A stretch of DNA of 64,000 nt, taken from Canis aureus. Its lineage: Eukaryota > Chordata > Mammalia > Carnivora > Canidae. The first letter of the stretch is position 1. Each line of letters begins with the position of its first letter. Shown piece after piece: positions 31,191 to 44,090 of this stretch. The notes beneath the pieces were generated by a model. That model was not told where the DNA came from. It saw only the letters and a program-made list of their open reading frames with translations, and did not search any database. A program made the translations under genes and the position numbers. The stretch lies in contig NC_135622.1 of assembly GCF_053574225.1 (NCBI RefSeq), forward strand, positions 28,870,052 through 28,934,051. The letters run 5' to 3'.

Positions 31191-32186
31191 GTAAGATCAA
31201 TGGCCAAGTCACAAAGCCACACTATGAATGAAGCACTCTGGGAGCAAAGATGCTAATTCTGTGGCTTCTGTCTGCTGGCATCCCCAGCATGTTCGAAAAG
31301 GAGTTGATGTTTAGGAAGCCATGGAGGATTGGGGCTTCAGTGTTGGTTGGTGGCTTCTTCTGCCAATGACAGTAGAAAAATAGTGTAAACCAGGGCCATT
31401 TACTCACACCTAAAGACACATCATATTTTGAAAGACCCTGGTTATTTTCAATCTTCTTAGGTCTCATCCAGTGTTATAAGGTCAGTGTTGGTGAGGCTGG
31501 CATTCCCTTCCTACATTGTGAGATGTGGCTTCTCATGCACACAGTTTGGGGCATAAAGCGGGTAAAAATATAATGCTAAAGAGAATATTTCATCAAGATA
31601 TGCTGCCTAGGAATTTCACTTATTGGCACTGGAAACCCTTCCCTTAAGTCATGAAAAATGTGCTTTTTGGAATGCTCTGACATAGACAGCAATCACCCGA
31701 AAGACGCAGGGACAGGTTGTGGAGAAGCCAGGTGTCCCTCCTGTCCTTTGGTGGTATTTGCAAGTTAGATGGCAGACGCCAGAGAAGAATCTCATCCCAT
31801 AAGAACTAAGGCTGCAGTGCCTGCAGCGTCCAGCCCTGTGCTGGCTCCTCCTGGGCAGTTCCATGCCTGAAAGGCAGAAAGGAGTGGGCACGGGGAGGAA
31901 ATTCAGAGCAGTGAAGACTTGGGGAGAAGGTAGTCAGGGCTCCACAGAAAGGAAAGCTGCAGTTGAACATTGAAAGCCTGAGTAGATGGAGGGAAGTGAG
32001 GGAGCTTCAGAGGCTGCCAAGTGAAGGCAGGGGGCTGGGGCAGGTGTGAGCCAGGAGAACGTTGGCTGACCTCCTGCAGGACCAGGGAGATTCCATCTGC
32101 GTGAAAGCAGTGACCATGTGCATCCATCTTTGTCCCCATGTCTGGCCTGTCCTCTCCTTCCCTACCCCATCACTTGCTATCTTGTT
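31191..32186. other. Unique noncoding stretch
   Basis: No confident repeat. The 31920-32090 part is purine-rich and could be an old fossil that I cannot name. Confidence 0.4.
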
Positions 32187-32191
32187 GGTGC

Positions 32192-32585
32192 TGTTATAGG
32201 CCAAACTGTGTCCCACTCCAAATTCCTGTGTTGAAGTCCTGACCCACCTCAGAATGCAACTATATTTGGAGATGGGGGGAATCTCTATAGAGGTGATTAC
32301 ATTAAAATGAGATCATTCAGGTGGACGCTAGTCCATTGTGACTGGTGTCCTTATAAGAGAAGGAGGTTGGGACACAAACACAGGACAAGAAAGACCACGT
32401 GAGGATGGAGCGAGAAGGCAGCCATTTGTAAGCCAAGGAGAGAGGCCTCAGAAGCTAAACTTACCAACACTTTGATCTCAGACTTCTAGCCTTCAGAATT
32501 GTGAGAACATAAACTTCTGTGTTTAAACCCGCACCCCCACCCTGTGTGTGGTACTTTGTAGTGGCAGCCTGAGCAAACCCATACA
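32192..32585 (+). mobile_element. MaLR-type LTR (MLT1-like), solo
   Basis: Starts TGTTATAGGCCAAACTGTG, then 'aattcctgtgttgaagtcctga', 'actatatttggagatgg', 'gtccattgtgactggtgtccttataaga', 'gaaggcagccatttgtaagccaaggagagaggcctcag', 'ctttgatctcagacttctagccttcagaattgtgagaac' and 'gtggtactttgtagtggcagcctgagcaaacccataca'. Flanked by ggtgc (32187-32191) and agtgc (32586-32590), a 5-bp target duplication with one mismatch. No internal region adjoins it; noncoding. Confidence 0.92.
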
Positions 32586-32590
32586 AGTGC

Positions 32591-33283
32591 TCGATGTATA
32601 TTTATTGAATTAAAGCAAGGATAGATGGATGGAAGGAAATGTTTCATAGCTAGAGTAAGAGCAAACCATACAGGTCTTTCTCAACCTGGGCAGAGAATTT
32701 AAATTCAGTGTTGGAGGTAGTAGGGCACACTGGAGGTCCTTGAACTGGGGAATCCCACGACCAAAGTGACCTTGTAGGAAGACTGACTCTGGAGCTCTGA
32801 GCTAGTGAGAGGAACCAGGCCTGGGAACCACAAGAAGTCTTGACGAGGGGCTAGTGGGTCACTGATGGGCAATGGGGAAATGAAGGGAGTTCTTGCCTTC
32901 CTTTTATGTTAGTGCTCTCCCTGGAGGGGCAGACAGGGACCTCTGATAGACCAGAAAATTGGAACTCTACCTGGAGAGAAGCCCACAAAGGCTCTGATCA
33001 AATTGGACAGAGACCAACTCCCCTCACTTGTCAAATGAAAGTGAATAAGCTGTTCTCTAAGGAATTCAGAATACTCACCTTCATTTTATCTGTAGGTAAC
33101 ATTTTAGGTGGATCCAGTGTGTTCCCAGACAGGCTTTTCACCCTGGAAAGCAAAGAGTGGCTGATGTGGGAGGGTATTTATGATCAGAATCCATTCATAG
33201 ACCAAAGAGGCCACGAAGGGGGAGGTGCATGAGTGGCAAATCCCCTCTCAGCCTGATGGATTCCCTGGCATGGCTTGGCGCCT
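32591..33283. other. Unique noncoding stretch
   Basis: No repeat or gene recognised beyond a short 'tatatttattgaatta' immediately after the LTR, which resembles an MIR/L2 end. Confidence 0.4.
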
Positions 33284-33471
33284 GTTTTTTTTTTTTTTTC
33301 TAAAGATTTTATTTATTTATTCATGAGAGGCACAGAGAGAGAGAGGCAGAAGCCACAGGCAGAGGGAGAAGCAGGTTTCCTGCAAGGAGCCCCATGTGGG
33401 ACTCAATCCCAGATCCCGGGATCATGCCCTGAGCAGAAGGCTTAGCCGAACTGCTGAGCCACCCAGGTGTC
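33284..33471 (-). mobile_element. SINEC_Cf-type SINE, antisense
   Basis: Antisense: T17 tail, 'aaagattttatttatttattcatgag', 'agagagaggcagaagccacagg', 'cagagggagaagcaggtttcc', 'catgtgggactcaatcccagatccc' and head 'gctgagccacccaggtgtcc'. The target duplication is not clear (possibly tggcgcctg/tggcctctg). Confidence 0.92.
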
Positions 33472-34464
33472 CTGGCCTCTGGTGTTCAAATGCCACTAGC
33501 TTTCTTTGGTCTTCAGCCACTGGGGGTGGGAGGCTGGTTGGGGTTCCCTCCCTGGTCCTTAATTTGGGCGGATCTTGGTTTCACATTAAATTCCTGGTTC
33601 AGTGTCATGGCACTTTTTGTTTGTAGTCAGAGCTGCACAGTGATGAATGAAGGAAAGATCAGGGCAGATCAAATGTCAAATCTCAGCAGATGCCCTTATA
33701 ATTAGAGTTGTTTCTACAAAGTGAATCAAAGCTTGTAGAATCAAGAACATTGTTAAAGAGTACACTTTGATCAAAGTTGGATTCATATTTCTTGTTATTT
33801 CAGAGTTAGTCTCTGTGAACACCTTTTGAAAGCCCTTGTTATACTGAACTCTTCTGAATCTAAACAAGAAACCAGTAACGTCAGGAAAACCATAAGCGTT
33901 ATTTTTCTAATACGAAAATCAAGAGCCTTTGTATGTTAAGTTCTTCAAACATCATTCTATCCTACTCAGTCAGATTCTACAGCAAAGAATATTGGGAGCC
34001 CCAAAATAAAGTCCCTGGGGAAGAGGGAACTGGTGTTTTGTAAAATGGCTGGATGAGAAATAAATTTGAAAATTGGAGGAATTCTAATAATTAAATCATG
34101 TAGTCCCCAGTCATCACTTAGTCAACCCACTGTTTAACTTGGGTTTCTGTTATTTTCTGTATGTTTTGACTTCCAATTTCTTTATAAAAACATAAAAAGG
34201 AGTCTCAGAGGGACACACCTGGGAAGCCTGGGGTGACATCTCCCAGAGTAGGATTTGTCATCATGTTAGGATACAGAGGCACTCAAAGAGCTGCATTCCA
34301 TTGGATTTCATTGGATCTCTCAGTATACGCTTCTATGTTTTTAGTTAAATGAGACAGACTATTGAAAAATGCTGAATACTTCACGAAGGAAGAACTGGTA
34401 CTTGTAAGCCCTCTGCTTTAAGAGTGGATAGTATTCAACCGCAGAGTCCTTTCTGATTTAATTA
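33472..34464. other. Unique noncoding stretch
   Basis: AT-rich, no repeat or gene recognised. Confidence 0.4.
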
Positions 34465-34800
34465 AGTCTTTCGGGTAAAAGTGGCAGAAAACCCAACTCA
34501 AAGTGGTTGTGGCAAAATCTAGAATTTACCAGCTCTCATAAGTAAGGCATCTCAGTGCAGGGTTGGCATAGGCACTGCTCAAATGAGGTCAGGACATTTG
34601 GTCTTCTTTTTCTCCTCTTTTGGCTCAGTTTCCCATGTGTGGGCTCCCTTCTCAAACAGACTCAACTCTCATGGTCTCAGGGTGGTGTCCATTTAACTGT
34701 CCTTCAAGATCCAGATGCAGCGGGAAAGGGCTCTTGTCCCAGCATCCCCTGCAAAAATGCTATGGTTCCCTCTGATTGGACCAGCTGGCTGGAAGAGGGA
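34465..34800. repeat. Possible ancient interspersed repeat
   Basis: 'ggcagaaaacccaactcaaagtggttgtggcaaaatc' and 'ccctctgattggaccagctgg' resemble blocks of an old mammalian repeat I have seen but cannot name. Low confidence. Confidence 0.3.
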
Positions 34801-37048
34801 CCATGGTAGCCTACAAGATAGCTTCTTAGTAACTGAGCATCATATCCATTATTCCTAAACCCAGTGTGAAATCAGCGGCAGGACAGTTCCTGTTCACAGA
34901 CTATTTTCATCATTTCTCCAGCCTCCCTCCCAGCAAACCCCAGCTCCTGGTGCCAGGCGCCTAGCTCCTTCCTTATTGGCATAAAATGTTGTCTTTGGTG
35001 TCTGAGGAGGATTTATTTTATGCATCCACAGTTTTCTGTTTTGTTTTTTTCCTGTGAAGCAAACACAGGAGCTTTGTCTTTCTAACTTTTTTCTATGTGT
35101 CACTTAGCTAGAGGCAGTGAGTTGCTTTAAAAGTACTTAGCAATGCTGATGAAATGTTTTGTCCACTCTTATGGCCAAGGGGCAAGCCCTCCCTTAACAG
35201 AAATGATCACCTACGAGTTCATCTATGTTTGCTAGTCAAGAATGCCACAGGGATGTTCTTTCCAGCAGCAGCCCCCTTACCCCGAGGTGACCACTAAGAG
35301 GGTTGACCAAGGCCCCTGGGCAAAACAAAACAACCCTGCATTTCGTGGTCATCATGCTCCAGGCATATCCAGTGAGTTCCCAATGATTGATTACCAGCAG
35401 CAAGCAGATGCTGACTGCTGTATTATTTGGTAGATTTTACTGTTTAACCTGATTATTTACTTCACTTTCAGTCCCTCGCTGCGCTTTTCAGAAAGACACT
35501 TACTTGTTCTGCTGGAGCCCTCAGAGTCTGTTTCTGATTAAACTGGTCTTGATCGGTGCTAAGTTCACATTTCAGCCTTGATTTATGCCTTCCCTATCTG
35601 TAGATATGTTCCTCGTTACCCCATACAGGAGAGGCCTCTTCTCATTTGCTCCTTCTCATTTTCATGTGAACAAGGTAATTGGTATCAGGAATACCTCGCA
35701 ATGCCACGCACGCTAGTATCATGAGAGAGCAGGATGTGGAGGGTAAATAATAATAAAATTCCTGATTGCTGGGGCATAGGAAAAAAAAATACAGGCAACT
35801 CCCTGAGTTGAGAATCTTGATGTTTTGATGTCCTTCTTGAATTGGGAAAACGTGATATTGAAACTATTCAAAGTAAATGAGACTCCACGAGGTTTAGGAC
35901 AAGAGATGTAAAGGAAAATTCCAGGGAAATGGGCCAACACCTGCCCACAAGAATAAACTGCTCCCTTCAGGCTGTTTTCATGAGTAAGGTGGCCATCACA
36001 TCAGGTCAACCTCTGGTCATTCATTCTCTATTCTTTCCATCTCATTGGCCCTGATCCTGTGTGGAGTTGGGCGAGGAAGGGTCCTGAGGAACGATGTGGT
36101 GGCCAAATTAAGAGAGAAAGGCAGGATTCACAGAAGTTGCTGATGATTTGGTAATGATCTCAGTCTTAGCTGGAACGACGTTTAGCTGGGCCCTGTTCTT
36201 ACAAGGAGAAATACGGGTGTCTCAGCCCCTCTGTCCATCTGCGAACCTCAGAGGAGACCCTGCCATTTGATCACTTGCCCCCATCCTTCTCCCACACACC
36301 GAGCTTTGCCACAAAGGTTATAGGAGACATTCATGTGTTCGTTACGTTTATGGGTATATCTAGCAAAATGCAAAGTCTTACTGATAAAATGTGGACTTTT
36401 CCCACAGAAATGAATACTTGTCATACAGATGTGCAGAAAACAAGCCCACTTAAAAAAATCTTTAATAATGTATAATTTTTGTAAAATCATGAATTCCATT
36501 TATTTCATCTTAATCTTTGTCCTCTGAGATATTTGAAGACCTGAAGTGGGTTCAGTTAAAAAAAACCCAAATGAAACAGCACTTGAAAAGGTGTTTTTTG
36601 TGTGTATTGTAAGATTTTATAGTGAACGCTTTTGTTTTCTTTTCCCCCATTTATACAGACTTTTGTTCTGCTCTTAGATAAAATACTAATAAACAGGAAG
36701 TTGAAAAAAAATGTGGTGCAATTGTTCTGAGTGTTGTTTTTCTAGAGAGGCTTTATGGGCCACGCCACACCGTCCTATTCAAAGCAGTCCCTGTAGGTGG
36801 TGGTGTTAATAAAGAAATGAAACAGCCAAGCTTGCTCGGAGCTTGCTCTGCAGCTGAAAGCCTCCCACTGAGGCCTCAGTCTTCAGGACTAATGGGGCTG
36901 TTCAGACATTCCAGCAGTTTCCTCTTTATTTGTCCTGAACCAAGTTGCAGAATTTTAAGGAGGTGAAAGTTAGGCCATTCCTATGGGAAAGATATTTTTC
37001 TTCTTTACTCATCATACTGAGTTCATGAGATTTTATTTCCCTTGAATG
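34801..37048. other. Unique noncoding stretch
   Basis: About 2.2 kb without a recognised repeat or gene. AT-rich from 36440 to 36720. Confidence 0.4.
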
Positions 37049-37052
37049 GTGT

Positions 37053-37088
<36 letters not shown>
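37049..37088. repeat. (TG)n microsatellite
   Basis: About 19 TG units with one GA interruption. Confidence 0.97.
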
Positions 37089-37092
<4 letters not shown>

Positions 37093-38063
37093 GCCAGGAA
37101 CAATACAAAATAGGAATGTGCAACCTTTGTTTATCTTTAAGGCAGTTAATTAGCTACAACCCTGGTCTGTTGTCATTTGAACAAGTTGGTAAGAAAACCC
37201 GAATCTTGTTCCCTTTTTTAAAAAGAATGACTTTAATACTCATAGCAACAGTTAGTCAGTGGCACGAGCTATGACAGAATTATGGGCAAGAATAGACACC
37301 CCTAAGAGTAACTCTCACCTCCCCAAGCCCTCTGCCTGCAGCAAATCCCAGCCTGGGTGACCTGGGCTTGGAAGCTCCAGCCTCCGGGGCCACCAGAAGC
37401 CAGACTGGGGAAGCACAGGGATGTGCTCGTTGTTGGGGAGCAGTTGTCATTCCCAGTGTCATGCCACCTCGACTGTTGTAACACTGCACTTGTGGGGTTT
37501 TATGTCTCCCTCAGCCTCCCACCTCTGCGTGAGGACTTGTAGACCCAGGCCTGGAATCCTGGACCCTCTAGTCTTTGCCTTTTGCTGCTTACTGGGATGC
37601 CACCTCTGGGTTTCCCATGGCTACAGAAGACAGGCAGGAAATGGGGGTGCAGAGTTGCAGGAAGGGAGAGCTAAGGAAATAAGAATTTCAGGGAGGGAGC
37701 CAGGGACCCCGACAGGGAGATGGAGACAGAGAGAGCCACCCCTCTCCAGGAGCCCCCAGAACTCTCCTTCCACCAACCACTGAGTGGGTCTTCTCATTTA
37801 CTCCCACCCGGCCTCATCTAAACTCCCCCACCTGCTCCAGTCAAGCATGTTCAACTTCAGACTGTTGCCTGTCCCTGGCCTGCCCTTCTGTCTTTTTGTT
37901 TTTGTGTTTTTTACTAAGCAAAACTAATGTTAAAAACTAGAAGAAAAAGGTAGAGATGCCATCCCAGGGGCGGGAGGCCGGGTAGAACCGAAGGGAGAAA
38001 CCTGTGGCCGAGTGTTATGGACCTGCCTCCAGAGATCCCACAGCTCTGAGCGACAAGGCCATT
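37089..38063. other. Unique noncoding stretch
   Basis: No repeat or gene recognised. The 120-aa frame at 37421-37783 has no recognisable domain. Confidence 0.4.
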
Positions 38064-38086
38064 AAAAAAAAAAAAAAAAAAAAAAA
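38064..38086. repeat. Poly(A) tract, 23 bases
   Basis: Uninterrupted A-run with no recognisable retroelement body on its left. Either a slipped homopolymer or the tail of a very short or unrecognised insertion. Confidence 0.95.
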
Positions 38087-39959
38087 GTTGTAAAAAAAAT
38101 TGTTAATGTCAAAAAATAGGAGGGACTAAATAAATGTCTCCTCTGTTACTCTGCACCTGGAGAAAAGCAAACCTCCTGGGCATACTAGGATTTCACCAAT
38201 CAGACATCCCACGAGCTCATTCCTGAGTTTAGCCCTCTTTGGGGAAGAAGTGGGATCTGTGGAAGTGTGTGAACAGTCACCAAGGTTCTGGGGAAAGGGT
38301 CCAGAGGGGAAAAGGTTTCTGTATTGAGTTTTGTGTTTCCAGGACCTTTTATGGCATCGCTGTAAAGAAGCCTGATTTTTACAGGATTAACCCTGCTTCC
38401 TTTAGGAGCGCAGCAACCATTGTTCTGGAGACAGTGAGCGGTGTTTTGTTCATTAGCACATCGCACATTCTAGGGTTGAGGGGGGAGCTATTCTGTACTC
38501 TTGTTACTATTTCTGATATTTTATTCTCTGTTCAGAGTCAAGAATTGTACCCACCTAAGTCAGCCCCTGTCAGGAAATGAAAAGGTTCCAGCACTGAAGC
38601 ATCTAAATAACCCCGCCGTGTCTGTGAACAGAAGATATTTGGGCTCAGATTTCATGAATTATTAAGTCTTTTCTTAGATGACTGAGCTCCGTGGTTAGAG
38701 AGCAGATAAGTTATTTTTCTCTTTAATGCTGAGTGTTTTCACTGATTTCAGTCTTACTCATTAGAAAATAATCTGCTCACCCACAGATGCCAGGGGTTCC
38801 AGAATACAACCGCTCTACCTTCTCCAGTAGACATTTTAGACCTTCCCCCCCGGCCCCCCCGCTGTGGCTTTCACAGTCAAATGTGAGTTGACTTGCAGTC
38901 ATTGGTGAGCGGTATTTTCGGAGCATGTTCATCCCCACTCGGGGTGTGTGTGAGATAAAACATCCACCCCAGAGTCCTGTGAAGGTCACACACCCTTGGA
39001 TTCTGTCATCGGGACGTGAAAGTTTGGACACGATTATTTAAAAAAAAAAAAAAAAGGCAATGTGACTATACACAAATTCTCCATGGCCCTGCTGTGAATT
39101 TGTAGGGATTTCCACAATGAATGCTATTTTAGTCATTTAAAAACATCAGTGCACTGAGCCTAATCAGCAGATTTGTATTTTTGACATTTTTATATTTTAG
39201 GAGGCATTGGAAATGAATCTGATCTGTTTCAGTTTGGAATTTCCCCCAAAGGTCATTTTACCAAAGCTCTAGAGCTACGCTGGTAATGCTTTCATTTTAC
39301 ACGTAGCTATTTTCTCTCTGTTCAGTGATCGCTCCTTGCCTGGTGTGTGGTCTAGTGACTCGGTGATTCCAGAATCCTATGGTGCCGTGGACTTGGTTGT
39401 GGAGCCTGGGCCAGGTCCGGCGGGGCTGCTCCTTGGGCCGTGGGGCACCTGGCCGTGCAGCAGACAGCGCTCGGGGGGCACGGGGTCCAGACGGTGGAGG
39501 CCCCGAGTGGTATAGCCTTAGAGCCTTGGTGTTTGGTGCTTGGTTCCTAAGATCCATTCTGTCCTATAAATATCTATAAATAGATACCCTCTCTAACCTC
39601 TCCCCCAGATAATTAACAGAGCCCACAATTAACTGTGTCGCATGGAGACTTTGCTTTTCTGCAAGATTCTTCCCTTTTTTTCTAGCAAGCTTGTTCATAA
39701 ATCTTCGTGGTTATTGTAACTGTTCAGGTATCATATATACACACACACATGATGACACTCGCATAAACTACATGAGGCTTTTTTAGAGAGAGAGTGTTTT
39801 TTGATGAATCTCAATTTCTTTTCCATGTCAAAAAAGGCACTGGGTAATAACCCCAGCAGGAGAAGCTTCAGAAGTTAAAACAAGTTGACATGTACCCAGT
39901 TCTGAATCAAAATGCAACATTTGGCTTTCATTTTTTTTTTTTTCTGTCAAGCCTTCATA
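38087..39959. other. Unique noncoding stretch
   Basis: No transposable element recognised. A small CpG-rich patch at 39380-39510 has about ten CpGs in 130 bp. An A-run lies at about 39040-39055. Confidence 0.4.
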
Positions 39960-40400
39960 GTTTTTGCATGACGTCAGGCCATTTCAGATCTAAAGTAAAT
40001 GTGATTTGGAATTATGCTTCAAATTAGAGCTGTCATATGGCCACTCACATGTTTTGCCATTGTTATGATACAGTAAACAATGCTCTTTAATCAATAATTT
40101 ACATCCCGGATCAGTGACTTTTATCTCCATCTTCATATGTATTTCGTGACATTAATATTTCATTGTTTATCTATTAAATTAATGTTTTATATAAGCTTAC
40201 CTATGAAATTCATACTTCATATTTGCCTGCCTGGGCAATTAATTTTTCTGCAATGCTGCAGCTCATCTTGTAGTGTATGAATCAAGAAAATTAGCAAGAT
40301 GCCTGTCGTTCCTTATTGTACAGAACAAATGACACATTCTGCCTTTATCAACAATTTGGTACTAACAGATGAATTTTAAAAATAAAATTTGCCTTTTCTA
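39960..40400. other. Repeat-free AT-rich block, candidate conserved element
   Basis: Contains a perfect palindromic cAMP response element TGACGTCA (39969-39976), several TAATTA/TTAAT-type homeodomain motifs near 40160-40250, and no recognisable repeat. The texture is typical of noncoding DNA under constraint, but conservation cannot be seen from one sequence. Confidence 0.35.
39969..39976. promoter_or_regulatory. Perfect CRE palindrome TGACGTCA
   Basis: Exact cAMP response element, the CREB/ATF site. Retention of its central CpG in an AT-rich, CpG-poor context is notable. Function is not shown. Confidence 0.35.
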
Positions 40401-40944
40401 TCAACAAGAGAAACTTCTTTTTCTCTCCTCCCTCTCCTTTTTGTTGGTTCTTTAAAATTTCTAAACATAAAAAAAAATTCTAAACAAATAATCAACCCAG
40501 CCTTCCCATCTTTGGGGGAATTACTCACAGTATTTTCTGCTTACAATCAGGTCACAGGGGGCTACTGTCAGAATTCACGATGAGCTTCCTGTTATTTGGC
40601 AAAGCTTTCCTCAGTGGTGAGAGTTTGTGTACAGGGTGCTCAGAGTGGGTATGAGATAGCAGCCTGGTTTATTTTACTTCTGAAATGACTTTTAAAATAT
40701 CAGTTTAAAAGTGTATTTTACCAAACCAAAACAGTGTGTCCCTGATGTTTCTCGCTGGATGTTCTCCCTGCAGGGATGCTTTCTATGCAATTAGATGTTT
40801 GGACTCAACTTCCACTTTGCAAATCTGTGAAAGAATTGCTCCTGCCAACAGCCCTAGGGAGGGTCACACTGTTGTAGTGTAATTTACATGCAGCAGAACA
40901 TAAAAGAGACGCAGAGAAAATAATCTCTAACCCTGCTCAGCTCT
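40401..40944. other. Unique noncoding stretch
   Basis: No repeat or gene recognised. Confidence 0.4.
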
Positions 40945-41240
40945 TATGATGCTCAAGCTGTTTGTGGATATAAAAAGTATTGTTATGATTCCACTCACAT
41001 GAGATATACCTAGAGTTGTACAACTCAGAATAGACTTGAGGTTAGCCCGGGCTGGGGTGGAAGCCTGGGGGTTAGTGTTTAGGAGGTACAGAGTTTCTGT
41101 TTGGGAAGAGAAAAATGTTCTAGAGACAGATAGTGGTAATAGTTGCAAAACCATGTAAATGGGCTTCATACCACTAAGCTGTATGCTTAAAAATGTTTTA
41201 AAATTTATGTGTGTTTTGCCACAGTAAAAACAAAACAAAA
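40945..41240 (+). mobile_element. Old L1 (L1M-type) 3' end, sense
   Basis: Matches the 3' UTR pattern of old L1s: 'gtacaactcagaatagacttgaggttagcccgggctgggg', 'gtacagagtttctgtttgggaagagaaaaatgttctagagacagatagtggtaatagttgcaaaaccatgtaaatg', 'accactaagctgtatgcttaaaaatg' and an A-rich tail at 41223-41243. Noncoding. Confidence 0.75.
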
Positions 41241-43820
41241 CACATGCAAGGAATGGAAACAAGGTGTTTGAATTACTTTGTATAATAAAAGTAGATGCTA
41301 GATGTGATTTGCAAGAAATTACAGGGGGAAAAGATCTCAAGAGGCTCCAGTGAGTCCAGACCTCTAGTTTCACAGGTCTGGGAGCTGAGGCCCTGAGGGA
41401 CCATGTACCCCCGGCCCTCCCCCGAAGCCAGGCCACGGCTCTTTGCTGACCCTTTGCTGCCTCTCCCTAGACCAGTCATTCCTTCTCATTCTAGCAAACG
41501 TGCCATTGATTAGATTAGCTTTGTGATAAAGACCTGCAGCAAGGGTGTTTTAATCCTACAGCCTTTAATCTGGACGGTTCTTGAGTTAGACGGGTGTGTC
41601 TCTAGGGGAAGGCTCCCAGACCGGAGGCTGACTCCACGACACCCTGTGACCTCAAAGTGCCATTAGACCAGGGGCTTTTATTTCACAGGAAAATCATGTT
41701 TGAAACCAAAGTGGCTCCCTGGTGGCAGCCTTCAGCCCACTGATTCTCCAAGTGGGCAATGTGAGGCTTCTCCCTGCTGTTGCTTTTATGTGAGCTTTGG
41801 ATTTGACAGGGTATTCCCATGCTTTTACCACCTTAATTCATGCTTAGTTTACAGCTCCTATTCTTAAATGTTCTGTGTTTACTAAAGGAAGTAGGCATGT
41901 GAGAACTATTCATGAGATTTTTAGAAGTGGTTTAGATGAGCCAGGGAGCTAAACCCTCATGAAACAAATTTCAATAAATGCTCTATGGCCTTGGAATATA
42001 TTGTCCCTAGTCTTTTCTATGATATACCTTTATTTTACCTCTTTTTTTAAACTCCAATTTGTATCCCCTACCATCAAAAAAAAAAAAAAAAAGCTTGAGC
42101 CACACTTGATCTCTATTAAAAATTCCACCTCCGTGTAATGAACACTAATTATATTTAGTTCCACTCAACTCTGAGCTGTAGACGACTTACCTACTTCCTG
42201 GCAGCAAACACCCTACCAGCACAGCATTTGATGGTTACACATTTGTGCTTGACATCAGCATTCATAATTCTGGGTGGAGGCTGCAGCAAAATGAAGAAAT
42301 TGCCTGATCAAGGGACTACAAAGCATTCATGTGTGAGACAGGCATGATATACTATTTCTTTCCAAATGAGGCGGTACTATTGCTTTTCAAAATGCATCTT
42401 GCTGAATAAAATGGTTGGTCAATCTCATCCATTGCTCATGTAAGCGCTGTTCAGAAAAACGAGCACAAAGGATAATCCTTCTGGTGGTTTTATCACTGGA
42501 GATCAAGCACCATCCCAATGGGAAGCCTTAAACATCCCTTTCCAGGTCAGGGCTGGTCCAGGCTATTTCTGGGGTTCATTTTGTAATCCCATTAAGTGTG
42601 GGAATTTTAGGCTAAGGTCTCTTTTTCTGATAAGTGTTTTTCTGATCCTGAGCTCCTTCAGAAGTGGACCACATGCATTTGGGGACACCGACATGGAGGA
42701 ATGAGGAAGGCAGAGAATCTGAAGTCACTGAAGGAGAGTTGCCGAGAACAATCTAGTGGCTCCCCAGAATTACACATGTTGAGCTTGTGTGAATGGAGCT
42801 TGAGCAGGGAAAGGAATATAACTCTGACATATGTGAAGGTTACTGATACCCGGGAGGTAAAAGAAGTGTTTAGCACGGTACAAAGGGTAACCAGAGTAAT
42901 GGGGCGAAACCAAGGGAGGACGTCCTGGAATTTAATATGAGAAATAAAGTTCCAAACAGGGGCATGTCCATCAGAGTGTGAAATGGGCTTATCAGAAAAA
43001 AAAAAAAAAAAAAAATACCCACAACGACAACAATGGGCAGACTAGTTCCAGTGACATTGCAAAGAAGGTTCAGATAAAAACCTAATGAACAGGAAGCACT
43101 AGCAAATGGGGTGTGTATTGGGGGAGCATTTAGGCCCAGCCCAGGCTGCTGGCTCGAGGGACAGTGATGGATTTTTTTTTTTTTTTTTTTTTTTAGATCC
43201 AAACAGGCAGATGGTTAGGGGCAGAGGAAGTGACACCCACAGATCTGCCCCTGGATTGGGAAGACCATGGTTTCCCCACCTAGGCAGTCAGTGTTTCTCT
43301 GCAAGCTTCTTTGTTACTATGAGGCAGTGATATGGGATCGCACCAGGAAATGCATAGACAGTCATAATGGGTGTGGCTTTTATTTTATTGCATTTTATTT
43401 AAAATCTTTTGGCTTTCTACATAAGGTGTGGAATTGTTAGTAATACTGAAACAGTGCCCATTAAAACTCTAGTTTATTAACAGGTGCCTAGAGATGCCCC
43501 CCGCCACCTCCCGGAGTCAGGATGCGTTCTTCCCCTGCAGGCAAAGAGATTTATTTCCATAGCAGGGGTTTCCAGTGTCATGTTTACAGACTAGCGATAA
43601 TTCTTGCTGGCTTCATGTACTGACTGACCTGTTTTTAAAATAGTCCTATCACGATGCTAGGTAGGCAAAGTCATATTTTTATAACAGCGTAAGAGCAACT
43701 TTCCCCAATGTGAAAGGACAGTGCTCCATAGAACAGAGAGTGTGTGGTACCCCAATCTCTGTTTCTCCTGAACTTCTACAACTGTTTATTTAAAACTGTG
43801 TGGAATGAGTATCCAAATTG
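41241..43820. other. Unique stretch with homopolymers
   Basis: No transposable element recognised. A-runs lie at 42076-42092 (17) and 42996-43015 (20), and a T-run at 43172-43194 (23). The last two face each other across 156 bp. Confidence 0.45.
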
Positions 43821-43835
43821 AAAAGAAGGCTATGG

Positions 43836-43951
43836 GGATGCCTGGGTGGCTCAGCGGTTTAGCTCCTGATTCCGCCCAGGGCAGGATCCTGGGGTCCTGG
43901 GATTGAGCTCCCTGCATGGAGCCTGCTTCTCCCTCTGCCTGTGTCTCTGCT

Positions 43952-43986
<35 letters not shown>

Positions 43987-44024
43987 AATAAATAAATAAA
44001 TAAAAATCTTAAAAAAAAGAAAAG
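43836..44024 (+). mobile_element. SINEC_Cf-type SINE, sense
   Basis: Head 'gggatgcctgggtggctcagcggtttagc', 'cagggcaggatcctggggtcc', 'catggagcctgcttctccct', an 11-unit (CT)n tract, 'tctctcattaataaataaat' and an A-rich tail. The segment 'gtcccgcatcgggctc' is missing, a small internal deletion. Target duplication aaaagaaggctatgg (43821-43835) and aaaaggaggctatgg (44025-44039), 14 of 15. Confidence 0.94.
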
Positions 44025-44090
44025 AAAAGGAGGCTATGGCTTCCTCCAGGCTCTGTCTGGTTAGGGTTAGTCTTCAGGGTGATTTCTTCT

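Noticed and set aside
40927..41436. 169-aa minus-strand frame
   Set aside because: It is mostly the antisense of an old L1 3' end.
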